Both the position numbers and the translations under genes were made by a program. 64,000 nucleotides of DNA from an uncultured Clostridia bacterium (GTDB lineage: Bacteria; Bacillota; Clostridia; Christensenellales; UBA1242): positions 1-64,000 of the forward strand of contig CALWKF010000005.1 in NCBI GenBank assembly GCA_944381215.1, read 5' to 3'. Below are positions 25,797 through 35,988 of this stretch, piece by piece (the first letter of the stretch is position 1; each line of letters starts with the position of its first letter). A model generated the notes under the pieces. It did not search any database. It was given only the letters and a program-made list of their open reading frames with translations, and had not been told where the DNA came from.

Positions 25797-26175
25797 AGAT
25801 TATTCAAAAAAGATTGCTATTAACTCGTCTTTGCTTGGAAACCTGCTCGTAAATCTTGACGATGAAAGTCTCGGGAATGTTGAAAATATGCTCGAGGATG
25901 AAAATGTTCAAAAGTTTTTTAAGGATGAGGAACTAACAATTACCGCGGACCTTTTTTTCAAAAATAATTTGAATATCATAAAGACTGCGGAGGAGGCAAT
26001 CATTCATCGCAACACGCTTGTGTACAGGCTCGAAAAAATAAAAAAAATGCTAGGCCTAGATATCCGCAACTTTGAAGACGCAGTTACCCTACATGTGCTA
26101 CTTACCCTAAAACGATTGGAGCAAAAACGAAAAAGGCGCACAAACAAATTGTCGCGTCTGCAATCTTTAAACTAA
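25789..26175 (+). CDS. PucR/CdaR-type helix-turn-helix protein, short form
   Basis: 128 residues. The C-terminal ~70 residues match the HTH that closes PucR/CdaR regulators: LFFKNNLNIIKTAEEAIIHRNTLVYRLEKIKKMLG. The usual GGDEF-like or PucR sensory domain is missing; only ~45 residues precede the HTH. Together with the overlapping pseudo-ATPase gene it may form a two-protein regulator, with the ATPase as sensor (inference). The basic tail (KRLEQKRKRRTNK) would suit DNA contact. Confidence 0.8.
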   Translation: MNRDYSKKIAINSSLLGNLLVNLDDESLGNVENMLEDENVQKFFKDEELTITADLFFKNNLNIIKTAEEAIIHRNTLVYRLEKIKKMLGLDIRNFEDAVTLHVLLTLKRLEQKRKRRTNKLSRLQSLN

Positions 26176-26196
26176 GGGAGCCTCGGGCTCTTTTTT
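26176..26196 (+). terminator. Rho-independent terminator
   Basis: GAGCC-TCG-GGCTC followed by TTTTTT, directly after the stop of the PucR-type gene. Confidence 0.92.
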
Positions 26197-26434
26197 ATTT
26201 TTTAAATTAAAGTATACACAATACTATAAAAAATAAAAGTAATAATTATATAAATAAATTAAAGTATAAAGCATTAAATTAATAGTATAAATGATATTAT
26301 AAATTAAATTATAATAGTTAATTAAAAATTACATATAATAAATAAAAATATAAACTAAATCATATATTATTTATAATAAAATAAGTTATTTAGATTGATA
26401 AATATTATATAAAAAGAATGTTTAAAGTTTGAAA

Positions 26435-26929
26435 TTATTTAACTTTATTCAGTTTTAAAATCTCTGATTCTTGATTTTTGGCAACTTCAACTTGTGGGGG
26501 TGCTGGGGTTGATTTTTTAAATAATGGCAACAAAACCTTTAAAATCTCTAAAAAATTAGCATTTTTATTCAAATTTTGAGTACTATGCACATTATTTTCA
26601 TATTGCATAGTACTTTGCATAGTACCTGAATTTGCGAATAATTGGTTGTTGGTTTTCGGCTGATTGTTTGTAAAATTTTTTGATTGAGGAAAGGTGTTGT
26701 TTAAATTTTGGTGCTGAGAGTCATGGGTAGATTGTGTATTTTGAGTTTGTGGGAAATTATATGTAGGTAATGACCAGTATGGGTTTTGATAATCGGGTGC
26801 GGTTTGCGTGTCAAAATTTGAGGGCTTGGGTTTACTAAATGTATTAGAAATTAAATTTAATATGCCCTCGATATTTTCAATACCAATGTTGTTTAAAAGA
26901 TTTAAAATATAAACTTGTATATCAACACG
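26435..26929 (-). CDS. Open reading frame without a standard start codon (possible gene or remnant)
   Basis: Reading leftwards from 26929 the frame stays open for 165 codons to a stop at 26435. The first ATG is only at 26620. The N-terminal part reads IQVYILNLLNNIGIENIEGI and then NLISNTFSKPKP, an amphipathic helix pattern. It is followed by a Gln/Asn/Thr/Pro-rich low-complexity region, and the C-terminus has FLEILKVLLPLFKKSTPAPP. No in-frame GTG, TTG or ATG lies at the expected start and no ribosome site is obvious. It is divergent from the 26978 gene. It may use a rare start codon or be decayed. AT-rich DNA with no gene fills 26197-26434. Confidence 0.35.
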   Translation of the reverse strand, partial: RVDIQVYILNLLNNIGIENIEGILNLISNTFSKPKPSNFDTQTAPDYQNPYWSLPTYNFPQTQNTQSTHDSQHQNLNNTFPQSKNFTNNQPKTNNQLFANSGTMQSTMQYENNVHSTQNLNKNANFLEILKVLLPLFKKSTPAPPQVEVAKNQESEILKLNKVK

Positions 26930-26977
26930 TTAATATATGACTCATATACTGAATTAGTGAATAGCGAGGTGGTGAAT

Positions 26978-27382
26978 ATGAACTTAAAAGATTTTAGTAG
27001 TACACAAAAGATTGATTCAAATAAAAGTACCAAAGAAAAAGCGGGCGAGCAAAACTCCAAGAAAGACGCTGAACAAGAAAAAATTAAAAGCGCACAAGCA
27101 AACAGTTTTACTCAAAATGCCGATTTTGAAAAAATTTTGGAAAGTGATGAATTTAAAAAGGTTGAAAATGAGTACGGCGATATTATTCAAGATTTTGTAT
27201 CCAAATACGGCGAAATGGATGAGGCGGACATAATTTCGGAAATTTTGAGATTGATTGCCATAAAAAAGCAGGAGGGCACTTTTGACCCCACGCTTATACG
27301 AAATTTGGCCACGCAAATTGCACCAATGTTAAATGAAGAGCAACGCGCGAAAATGAATTATTTATTATCAATTTTGGATTAA
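26978..27382 (+). CDS. Hypothetical small helical protein, coupled to subtilase
   Basis: 134 residues from the ATG at 26978, preceded by GAGGTGGTGA. The first ~55 residues are Lys/Glu/Ser-rich and disordered-looking; the rest is helical (KKVENEYGDIIQDFVSKYG, then ADIISEILRLIAIKKQEG, LNEEQRAKMNYLLSIL). It ends 2 bases before the subtilase ATG, so the two are co-translated. No family recognised; by position it could be a chaperone, inhibitor or substrate of the protease (inference). Confidence 0.75.
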   Translation: MNLKDFSSTQKIDSNKSTKEKAGEQNSKKDAEQEKIKSAQANSFTQNADFEKILESDEFKKVENEYGDIIQDFVSKYGEMDEADIISEILRLIAIKKQEGTFDPTLIRNLATQIAPMLNEEQRAKMNYLLSILD

Positions 27383-27384
27383 GT

Positions 27385-28524
27385 ATGAACTTTTTTAAAA
27401 TAGACCCGCGATTGTTATGTGTGAGAGTGGCTAGCAATACTTCGACTGTGAAATACATATTATTTGTGCAAAATTACGAAAAAGCACGTGAAATTTTAGA
27501 AAATAACGCAAGTTTTACCATTTTAGGCGAATATCCTTTCATTCGCGCTTTTGCTGTTGAGAGCACAAACAGCGCAATATTTTCGCTTGCCTTGAATTCG
27601 TGGGTGGAGTACATCGCATCTGTTAACATTGCAAGCGCGCTAATGTTTGACGCACGTGAAAAAATTAATGTCAATAGTTTGCATCAGGCGGGGTATACAG
27701 GGAAAAATGTGCGTGTGGCGGTAATTGATACTGGGTGTTATCCGCATATCGACTTTTTGCTAGGCAGAAATCGAGTAATCGAGTTTGTGGATCTTATAAA
27801 TGACAAAAGCACTATGTATGATGACAATGGCCACGGCACTTTTGTAACTGGCGTGCTTGCTGGAAGTGGTGCATATAGCAAAGGGAAATTTCGCGGTGTC
27901 GCTCCTGGGTGCGACCTTATAATTCTCAAAGCCTTAAACAACGACGGGCAAACGCAAGCCTTTAAGGTGCTGGATGCAATGCAGTGGGTGTATGAAAATC
28001 GTAATAAATATAACATAAAAGTTGTGTGCATGAGTTTCGGTAGCACGCCACTTGCTCGAAATGATCCGCTTAGCCTTGGTGCCAGCAGTTTGTGGGATGC
28101 TGGTATAACGGTTGTGAGTGCAGTGGGTAACGATGGCCCAAAAGCCGAGACCGTTAAGTCCCCAGGCAGTTGTTCTAAAATTATCACGGTTGGCTGTGCT
28201 GATACGACTGGGGCCGATATCAAGGTCGCCGATTTTAGTTCCCGTGGGCCAATATTTGATATTATCAAGCCCGACTTAATCGCTCCAGGGGTGAATGTAA
28301 CTTCACTTGCAAACAATACCTCTTTTTTGACGCAAATGACAGGCACAAGCGTCAGCACGCCCTTCGTTGCAGGTGTTGCGACTTTACTATTAGAGCGGAA
28401 TCCATACCTTTTGCCTAATCAAATAAAGTCAATAATTATGTATAGTTGCACGCGTCTTAATTGCGATCCAAATGATTGTGGAATGGGTATGCTAAATGCA
28501 GAGTCTGCATTTTTATATCAATAA
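27385..28524 (+). CDS. Subtilisin-family (S8) serine protease, cytoplasmic type
   Basis: 379 residues. The catalytic triad is clear: Asp in VAVIDTGCYPH (about 114), His in DDNGHGTFVTG (about 151), Ser in MTGTSVSTPFVAG (about 321), with the oxyanion Asn in SAVGNDGP. There is no signal peptide, and the N-terminal ~85 residues look like an inhibitor-like propeptide region. It resembles intracellular AprX/ISP-like subtilases. The upstream small gene is coupled. It lies ~400 bases ahead of the spoIIA operon, so a sporulation role is possible but not shown. Confidence 0.92.
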   Translation: MNFFKIDPRLLCVRVASNTSTVKYILFVQNYEKAREILENNASFTILGEYPFIRAFAVESTNSAIFSLALNSWVEYIASVNIASALMFDAREKINVNSLHQAGYTGKNVRVAVIDTGCYPHIDFLLGRNRVIEFVDLINDKSTMYDDNGHGTFVTGVLAGSGAYSKGKFRGVAPGCDLIILKALNNDGQTQAFKVLDAMQWVYENRNKYNIKVVCMSFGSTPLARNDPLSLGASSLWDAGITVVSAVGNDGPKAETVKSPGSCSKIITVGCADTTGADIKVADFSSRGPIFDIIKPDLIAPGVNVTSLANNTSFLTQMTGTSVSTPFVAGVATLLLERNPYLLPNQIKSIIMYSCTRLNCDPNDCGMGMLNAESAFLYQ

Positions 28525-28918
28525 TTTTGCTTGTATTTTTCAAAAACGTGCAAAAAATTATCACTTTTACACATTTTTAACACCTTTCCATTTAATTTTG
28601 AAAAAAATTTTTCAGTTTTTAATGATTTTGTGAAATTCATAAAATATTTTCATAATGTTAATTTTAGTCGAGATTGGTGCTCGGCTTTTTTTATTTATTT
28701 TTGCATTAACTATGCTCTGTGGTCTTATACCCTTTGTATTATTAAAGTTATCCTTTTTATTTATATAAAATAGGTTGGTAGCCTTATGCAAAATATTTAA
28801 AATCCCGCATGGCTTAGATTTGATAATTTTTAACAAAATCAGTGTTGATTCTCTAAAATATAGCAATTTTTTTATTCAATTTTATTGTAGAATTAGATTG
28901 TCTAGGAGGAAAGTGCTT
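28525..28918. other. AT-rich gap before spoIIA
   Basis: About 390 bases with no convincing gene. An 80-codon frame at 28531-28773 has low-complexity Phe/Ile/Asn content and no ribosome site. GTAGAATTA (28887-28895) resembles a sigma-H -10 (RNNGAATWW), as expected ahead of spoIIAA, but I see no matching AGGA-type -35. Confidence 0.4.
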
Positions 28919-29227
28919 ATGCAAGTTAATGCAAAAGTTTATATGGACACTCTGTATTTATCTATCGCTGGCGAGTTGGATGAACATACCGCACACTATG
29001 CTCGAAGTGCTATGGACAATCAACTCGACTCAGCAGAATTCAAGCAAGTCATTATAGATTTATCAAAGCTTGATTTTATGGACAGCACGGGGATTGGAGT
29101 TTTGATTGGTAGGTATAAAAAACTCAAACAACGAAATACGCCTGTGTTCATCTCCAATCCAAGTGCGCAAGCAGATAAGATATTTAAAATGACTGCACTC
29201 TATGATGTGATGCCCAAAATTAATTAA
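28919..29227 (+). CDS. spoIIAA: Anti-sigma F factor antagonist SpoIIAA
   Basis: 102 residues from the ATG at 28919 after TAGGAGG. STAS-domain protein with the phosphorylated serine in DFMDSTGIGVLIGR (about 54-67). Unphosphorylated SpoIIAA frees sigma-F from SpoIIAB in the forespore. First gene of the spoIIA operon; length is normal. Confidence 0.95.
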   Translation: MQVNAKVYMDTLYLSIAGELDEHTAHYARSAMDNQLDSAEFKQVIIDLSKLDFMDSTGIGVLIGRYKKLKQRNTPVFISNPSAQADKIFKMTALYDVMPKIN

Positions 29228-29259
29228 AGGAGTTAACAAAATATTCAAAGGGAGTAATT

Positions 29260-29721
29260 ATGAATTATATTAATGAAATGACACTGCAATTCGATTCGCA
29301 CTCGATAAACGAAGGGTTTGCTCGTAGTGCGGTGGCGGCATTTTGCGTGCAACTTAACCCAACACTTGATGAAATTACCGACATAAAAACCGCTGTGAGC
29401 GAGGCTGTAACCAACTGTGTCGTCCACGCTTACCCAAAATCGAAGGGTAAAATTACTGTGTGGGTGGGCCTTAAAAAAACTCGCGAAATTGATATAAAAG
29501 TAATCGATAATGGAGTAGGAATTGCTGACTTACAGCGCGCACGCGAGCCCTTTTTTACGACGAAACCTGATGAAGAGCGTGCGGGTATGGGGTTTACCGT
29601 AATGGAAAGTTTTATGGACACGGTAAATCTCGAGCGTAACGAAAATGGCGGTATAGTGGTTGAGATGTCTAAATCATTAGGTCGGCGCAAGGCTATGGCC
29701 GTAGGTGGTGAAAATGATTGA
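29260..29721 (+). CDS. spoIIAB: Anti-sigma F factor/serine kinase SpoIIAB
   Basis: 153 residues. GHKL ATPase-kinase: N box in AVSEAVTNCVVHAYP (about 46-60), G1 box in VIDNGVGI (about 82-89), G2-type ERAGMGFTVM (about 108-117). It binds and holds sigma-F and phosphorylates SpoIIAA. Ribosome site AGGGAG; overlaps sigF by 8 bases. Confidence 0.95.
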   Translation: MNYINEMTLQFDSHSINEGFARSAVAAFCVQLNPTLDEITDIKTAVSEAVTNCVVHAYPKSKGKITVWVGLKKTREIDIKVIDNGVGIADLQRAREPFFTTKPDEERAGMGFTVMESFMDTVNLERNENGGIVVEMSKSLGRRKAMAVGGEND

Positions 29722-30436
29722 TTATGCGCAAACGCTTCGACTAATCAAGTTAGCGCAAGACGGCGACCAGGATGCCAAAGATATGTTAATAAATGAACAT
29801 TATCCGCTGGTCAAAAGTGTGATTCGCCGTTATCGAAACAAGGGCATTGATTACGATGACCTTTTTCAACTTGGTTGCGTCGGCTTTGTGAAAGCAATTA
29901 ATAATTTCGACACCTCATACAATGTCCGCTTTAGCACTTATGCCGTGCCTATGATTGCGGGTGAGGTAAAGCGTTTTTTGCGCGATGATGGTTACATCAA
30001 GGTCAGTCGCGCCATCAAGTCCCAGGCTATAGAAATTAATCGGTATTTAGACAGCCTTCCCGCCGATAGCCCCGCACCCAGTATTACGGACATCGCGGAA
30101 AAATTTAATTTGGAACCGCAAGAAGTCGTGTTTGCGATGGACAGTACTCGTTATCCAGTAAGTTTGTCGACCCCAGTTGATAGTAACGAAGAGGGAAGTG
30201 TAACCCTAGGTGAGCGTATAGCAACGCAGGAAGAGGAAGATTCAAAACTCGATCACTTCATACTAAAACAATTAATTGAATCACTATCTCCACGCGACAG
30301 AAAAATTATAATTATGCGTTATTATCGAGACAAAACACAGAGCGAAATCGCCAAAGAATTAGGTGTTAGTCAAGTCCAAGTATCCAGAATCGAAAATAAA
30401 GTTTTACAAAATATGCGCAAAAAGTTTGGAGAATAA
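29714..30436 (+). CDS. sigF: RNA polymerase sigma-F factor (early forespore)
   Basis: 240 residues from the ATG at 29714, which has GGTGGTG at good spacing within the end of spoIIAB. Region 2 contains YDDLFQLGCVGFVKAINNFD and FSTYAVPMIAGEVKRFLRDD; region 3 follows; region 4 has the HTH QSEIAKELGVSQVQVSRIE. Sigma-F versus the closely similar sigma-G is settled by the spoIIA operon context. An spoVA gene does not follow. Confidence 0.95.
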   Translation: MIDYAQTLRLIKLAQDGDQDAKDMLINEHYPLVKSVIRRYRNKGIDYDDLFQLGCVGFVKAINNFDTSYNVRFSTYAVPMIAGEVKRFLRDDGYIKVSRAIKSQAIEINRYLDSLPADSPAPSITDIAEKFNLEPQEVVFAMDSTRYPVSLSTPVDSNEEGSVTLGERIATQEEEDSKLDHFILKQLIESLSPRDRKIIIMRYYRDKTQSEIAKELGVSQVQVSRIENKVLQNMRKKFGE

Positions 30437-30438
30437 TC

Positions 30439-30466
30439 AAAAAATCACTGTTTTTAGTGGTTTTTT
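30439..30466 (+). terminator. Rho-independent terminator of the spoIIA operon
   Basis: AAATCACT pairs with AGTGGTTT (one G-U pair) around TTTTT loop bases, then a T run; directly after the sigF stop. Confidence 0.8.
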
Positions 30467-30741
30467 CTTTGTTTTTTTAGTGTTTTCAAAAAAATTTAAA
30501 TTTAATGTATAATTTAAAATACGCTTTAATTAATCATATTTTTTTACTTAAAATTATTTTATAATTATACAAATTTTGTATTAATATTAATTTAAAACAA
30601 GTATAAGAAGGCGCAAAATTTGTGTTTTAATTTATGGGTGATAAAGTTTATTTTTATTTTGTGCGTGGGCATTTATATTATATTTTCTATTGAAAAAATG
30701 TAGTAAATATGATATAATAATTATTATTAGGAGTTATACAA
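30467..30741. other. AT-rich gap between sigF and nth
   Basis: Very AT-rich, no gene seen. The only recognisable signal is the nth promoter: TTGAAA (30690-30695), 17 bases, TATAAT (30713-30718), and TTAGGAG before the nth start. Confidence 0.55.
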
Positions 30742-31395
30742 ATGATAGACAAGGTAATGAATTATTTAACCGAGATGTTTCCAAATCCCGATCCTGAACT
30801 AAATTTTGATACTGATTTTCAGTGCTTGGTGGCGGTAATTTTGAGTGCGCAATGTACGGACAAGCGCGTGAACGAAGTTACCAAGGTTTTGTTTCAAAAA
30901 TACCCTGATGTCGAGAGTATGGCAAAACTTACTCAACCCGAACTCGAGCAGATGATATACAGCACGGGTTTTTATCACAATAAGGCCAAAAATATTTTGG
31001 CATTGTCTCACACCTTAATTGAAAAATTTGGTGGAGTGGTACCGCATGACCCCGAAGTGTTAGAGACTTTGCCAGGGGTGGGGCGCAAAACAGCTAATGT
31101 AGTTTCGAGCGCGCGGTTTGGTGCGAACAGAATAGGGGTGGACACACATGTCTTTCGTGTAACAAACCGCATTGGTTTAGTCGATGCAAAGACTCCGCTG
31201 GAAGTCGAGAGGCAGTGGAACGAAAAATATCCACAGTATGTTGACCACGATGCGCATTTTAGACTGGTACTTTTTGGCAGATACTTTTGCAAGGCGCAGA
31301 ATCCTAGTTGTGCGGAATGCAAAATAAAAGATATTTGCAAATACTATAAAGAGCAAAAGCCACTGAAACGCGAAAAAATTAAACAAGGTGCATAG
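30742..31395 (+). CDS. nth: Endonuclease III
   Basis: 217 residues; a base-excision repair DNA glycosylase/AP lyase for oxidised pyrimidines. The helix-hairpin-helix LPGVGRKTANV (about 110-120) contains the catalytic lysine, the catalytic aspartate lies in VDTHVFR (about 133), and the C-terminal [4Fe-4S] cluster cysteines fit C-x6-C-x2-C-x5-C in FCKAQNPSCAECKIKDIC (about 182-200). Typical length. Single gene with its own promoter. Confidence 0.96.
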   Translation: MIDKVMNYLTEMFPNPDPELNFDTDFQCLVAVILSAQCTDKRVNEVTKVLFQKYPDVESMAKLTQPELEQMIYSTGFYHNKAKNILALSHTLIEKFGGVVPHDPEVLETLPGVGRKTANVVSSARFGANRIGVDTHVFRVTNRIGLVDAKTPLEVERQWNEKYPQYVDHDAHFRLVLFGRYFCKAQNPSCAECKIKDICKYYKEQKPLKREKIKQGA

Positions 31396-33005
<1,610 letters not shown>

Positions 33006-33007
33006 GT

Positions 33008-33541
33008 ATGGAAAATAGAACTTTTTTACCAAAATCACCTAAAAATATAGGTTATATCGTGTTTTTGGTGGTGATTTTGCTGGCTTTTATCGCGCTACTT
33101 GTTTATGGAATCGGCTGGGGCAGTTGGTTCGACATCGTGCTCGGCGCGTTGGGAATGTTGTTAGTGCCGTTTGAAATGTATGGAGTGCTAGCCTCTAAAA
33201 TTACTTTTACCGAAGATAAAATTGAATACACTTGCGGAACATTTAGCAGGTACGCACCAAATGCAAAATTGATTAGCGAAATTGAATACAAAAACATCGA
33301 AAACTACGACCACACCAACACAAAGAAGCAACTCGTTACCCTACATTTAAAGGATAATACAGTCGCCACACTGTGCCTAAAACAGTACACCGCCACCCAA
33401 ATAACTACTATTTTGGACTTGATAAATGAGCGCATAAGGGACGAAACGAGCCCTTCGCAAGAAGCTACCAAACAAGCGGAAAATCATCAAAAAGTGTCAA
33501 GAAACATTAAAAAAACGCAAAAAAATGCGAAAAAACGTTAA
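33008..33541 (+). CDS. Hypothetical membrane protein, PH-like domain possible
   Basis: 177 residues, starting 2 bases after the obg stop. Two membrane helices (about 14-34 and 40-60), then a beta-rich segment SKITFTEDKIEY...YKNIENYD...LVTLHLKDN that looks like a bacterial PH domain (inference), a helix, and a basic tail (KVSRNIKKTQKNAKKR). Sits between obg and yhbY, so likely co-transcribed. Function unknown. Confidence 0.75.
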   Translation: MENRTFLPKSPKNIGYIVFLVVILLAFIALLVYGIGWGSWFDIVLGALGMLLVPFEMYGVLASKITFTEDKIEYTCGTFSRYAPNAKLISEIEYKNIENYDHTNTKKQLVTLHLKDNTVATLCLKQYTATQITTILDLINERIRDETSPSQEATKQAENHQKVSRNIKKTQKNAKKR

Positions 33542-33565
33542 TTTTTATATAAAAAGGAGTAAATT

Positions 33566-33856
33566 ATGATTACACCAGTTAAACGTGCAGAGTTGCGAAA
33601 AATCGCTCAAAAATTAGAGCCCGTGATGCAGGTTGGAAAAGAAGGGTTAAGTATAAATGTTGTCAACACCGCGGACCAGGCCCTCTACGCGCGCGAACTT
33701 ATTAAGGTTACCGTGTTGGAGAGTTGCGAGAGTAGTACCCGCGAGGTCGCAAACGAACTTAGCAAGCGTTGTGGTGCCGATGTTGTGCAAGTGATTGGAC
33801 GCAAAATTGTCTTGTACAAGGAAAACCTCGACAAGAAAAACCGCCACAAAAAGTAA
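33566..33856 (+). CDS. yhbY: YhbY-family RNA-binding protein (CRM domain)
   Basis: 96 residues. It begins KRAELRKIAQKLEPVMQVGKEG, the classic CRS1-YhbY start, and has ARELIKVTVL and GADVVQVIGRKIVLYK with the GxxG-like loop region. Associates with pre-50S ribosomes. AAAAAGGAG precedes the ATG. Position after obg matches its usual ribosome-assembly context. Confidence 0.93.
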   Translation: MITPVKRAELRKIAQKLEPVMQVGKEGLSINVVNTADQALYARELIKVTVLESCESSTREVANELSKRCGADVVQVIGRKIVLYKENLDKKNRHKK

Positions 33857-33983
33857 AAATCATAAGTGCTTTTAAATTGAACTTATAGTAATGATTAAAT
33901 AACTAATTTAAATCAATTTGTTGAATTTAATAAAGCATGGTGATTAGTTTTTGAATTTGGTAGTGTAAAAAATAGGGGTAAAA

Positions 33984-35819
33984 ATGGATAAAAAACAAGA
34001 GAAACTTCGTAAAAAAGATGAAAAATATTTAAAAAAGTACGGAATTACATACAGCGAAGTTACACAAAATATCCCGAAGCCGAAAAAGGGCGAGGTCGGT
34101 TACATTCGCCGATTTTTAAAATACTACAAGCCATTTATTTGGCAGTTCGCGTTTATTATTATTGCAACTTTGGCTATCGTGGTAGGTAGTTATTTTACAG
34201 CATACTTTACACAATCAGTAACTGACTCGGTAATCGATTTAAATTGGGATAGCACTTTGACAAATATACTAATACTAACAGCTATTCTTGTAGGGACTTA
34301 TTTTGTCTCGTATTTGACTAGCATTTCGTGGTCCTTTATTAAAAGTAGGGCAACAGAAAAAATGCGTGTCGATATGTCTGGGCGTGTCGTAAATTTGACT
34401 AGTAGAGGTTATAAAGGCATATCGACGGGGAATGTTGTGTCGCGTATTACAAATGACCCTAATATATTGTCGCAGCAGTTGCAAAGTTTTTGGGACAGCC
34501 TCGACTACATAATGACAAATTGCGCTTTTATTGTATACTTCTTTTTGCTCCACTGGTCACTAGGTGTTTATATGATAGTGGTACTGATAGTAGATTTTAT
34601 ACTATTAAAACTTTTTTTAAGGCAAAACAAAATAAATTTGCGCCGTAATCGGTTGCTTTCGGACAAGCAGATAAGTTATGTTACTGAGTTTGTGCGCGGA
34701 AGCGATGATATTAAAGGCCTAAATCTAAAAGGCCCAATTTATAGCCAAAACAAGTTATACTCGGCCTTCCGCTATCGCAGTGCTATGAATTCGGGCTATG
34801 TGCGTATGAATTGGGGTGTTTGCCGAAGCGTGTTGCGTGAAATTTTGTTACTAGGTTACGCTATTTTGGGTGTATATTTGATTTTTAATGGAAACATAAC
34901 TATTGGTGCAATTTCAACTTTAATAATGTATCGAAATGCCCCGGCAAATCTAAGTGGCTCCATTACTGGATTGAGTATGAGTATCCAAGAAATAAAAATC
35001 TCGTGCGAGCGTATGAATGAGTTATATAGCGATTCAAAGTACCCTCAGGAGCATTTTGGGAAGAAAAAACTCTCAAACTACACAGGTTCTCTTACATTTG
35101 ATAACGTGTCCTTTAAGTACGAGGACGAAGTCGTGCTCGATCATGTGTCCTTCCATTTGGATGCTGGCAAAAGCCTCGGCATTGTCGGCAAATCTGGTGC
35201 GGGTAAAAGTACGATTTTGGGGCTCGTTAATCGCCTGATTGATTGCAATTCGGGCAAAATCTTACTCGACAATATCGACAACAAGACCTTAACAGAGGAC
35301 GCGCTTCGCAGTAATGTGAGTCTTGTCCCGCAAATGCCGTATATTTTCAACACGACCATTCGCGAAAACCTACTTTATGCCAAGGCCGACGCGACCGACA
35401 GCGAAATCGAAAGCGCGCTAAAAAAGGCCCAGTTTTACGACTTTGTAAACACCTTGCCTAAGGGACTCGAGACAATGGTGGGCGAGGGCGGAGTAACTTT
35501 GAGCGGTGGCCAAAGACAAAGGCTCGCCCTTGCGCGTGCGTTCCTAAAATCTAGCAAACTCATAATGCTCGATGAGGCAACCAGCGCGCTCGACAACAAG
35601 AACCAAGAGGGCGTAAAGCAAGTAATCAACTCGATGAAGCACGAATGCTCCTTCGTGGTTGTCGCGCATAGGCTGAGTACAATCGTCGACTGCGACGAAA
35701 TTATAGTGCTAGACAACCACCGCATCGTTGCCCAAGACACGCACAATCAACTGATGCGCACCTGTCCGCAGTACATCGAACTATATAAACTCGAAAAAGA
35801 GCAGAGCGAGAACAAATAA
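33984..35819 (+). CDS. ABC exporter, fused membrane and ATPase domains
   Basis: 611 residues, type IV ABC exporter half-transporter working as a dimer. After a basic ~45-residue N-terminus come six membrane helices (about 48-325). The ATPase domain has Walker A GKSGAGKST (about 406-414), the Q-loop VPQMPYIF, signature LSGGQRQRLALARA, Walker B LIMLDEATSALD and the H-loop VVAHRLST. Substrate (lipid, peptide or drug) cannot be told. Preceded by AGGGG; followed by a strong terminator. Confidence 0.93.
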   Translation: MDKKQEKLRKKDEKYLKKYGITYSEVTQNIPKPKKGEVGYIRRFLKYYKPFIWQFAFIIIATLAIVVGSYFTAYFTQSVTDSVIDLNWDSTLTNILILTAILVGTYFVSYLTSISWSFIKSRATEKMRVDMSGRVVNLTSRGYKGISTGNVVSRITNDPNILSQQLQSFWDSLDYIMTNCAFIVYFFLLHWSLGVYMIVVLIVDFILLKLFLRQNKINLRRNRLLSDKQISYVTEFVRGSDDIKGLNLKGPIYSQNKLYSAFRYRSAMNSGYVRMNWGVCRSVLREILLLGYAILGVYLIFNGNITIGAISTLIMYRNAPANLSGSITGLSMSIQEIKISCERMNELYSDSKYPQEHFGKKKLSNYTGSLTFDNVSFKYEDEVVLDHVSFHLDAGKSLGIVGKSGAGKSTILGLVNRLIDCNSGKILLDNIDNKTLTEDALRSNVSLVPQMPYIFNTTIRENLLYAKADATDSEIESALKKAQFYDFVNTLPKGLETMVGEGGVTLSGGQRQRLALARAFLKSSKLIMLDEATSALDNKNQEGVKQVINSMKHECSFVVVAHRLSTIVDCDEIIVLDNHRIVAQDTHNQLMRTCPQYIELYKLEKEQSENK

Positions 35820-35824
35820 AATAA

Positions 35825-35857
35825 AAGGACTTTACCATTTGATAAAGTCTTTTTTTG
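35825..35857 (+). terminator. Rho-independent terminator
   Basis: GACTTTA (35828-35834) pairs with TAAAGTC (35843-35849), then a run of seven T. Confidence 0.88.
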
Positions 35858-35988
35858 TTGATAAGCGGGTCAATAAAGTTTAGTATTATTTAATTTGATA
35901 AAATATTAATAATGTTTGTTTTTATTTATATAGTATAAGTTTGCGGTTTTTTGATTTCATCGCGATTTTTACATTGTTGGTATGCAGG

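Noticed and set aside
27738-28358. 206-codon frame opposite the subtilase
   Set aside because: Antisense shadow of a gene with an intact catalytic triad.
28531-28773. 80-codon frame before spoIIAA
   Set aside because: Phe/Ile/Asn-rich translation of AT-rich DNA with no ribosome site and no recognisable domain.
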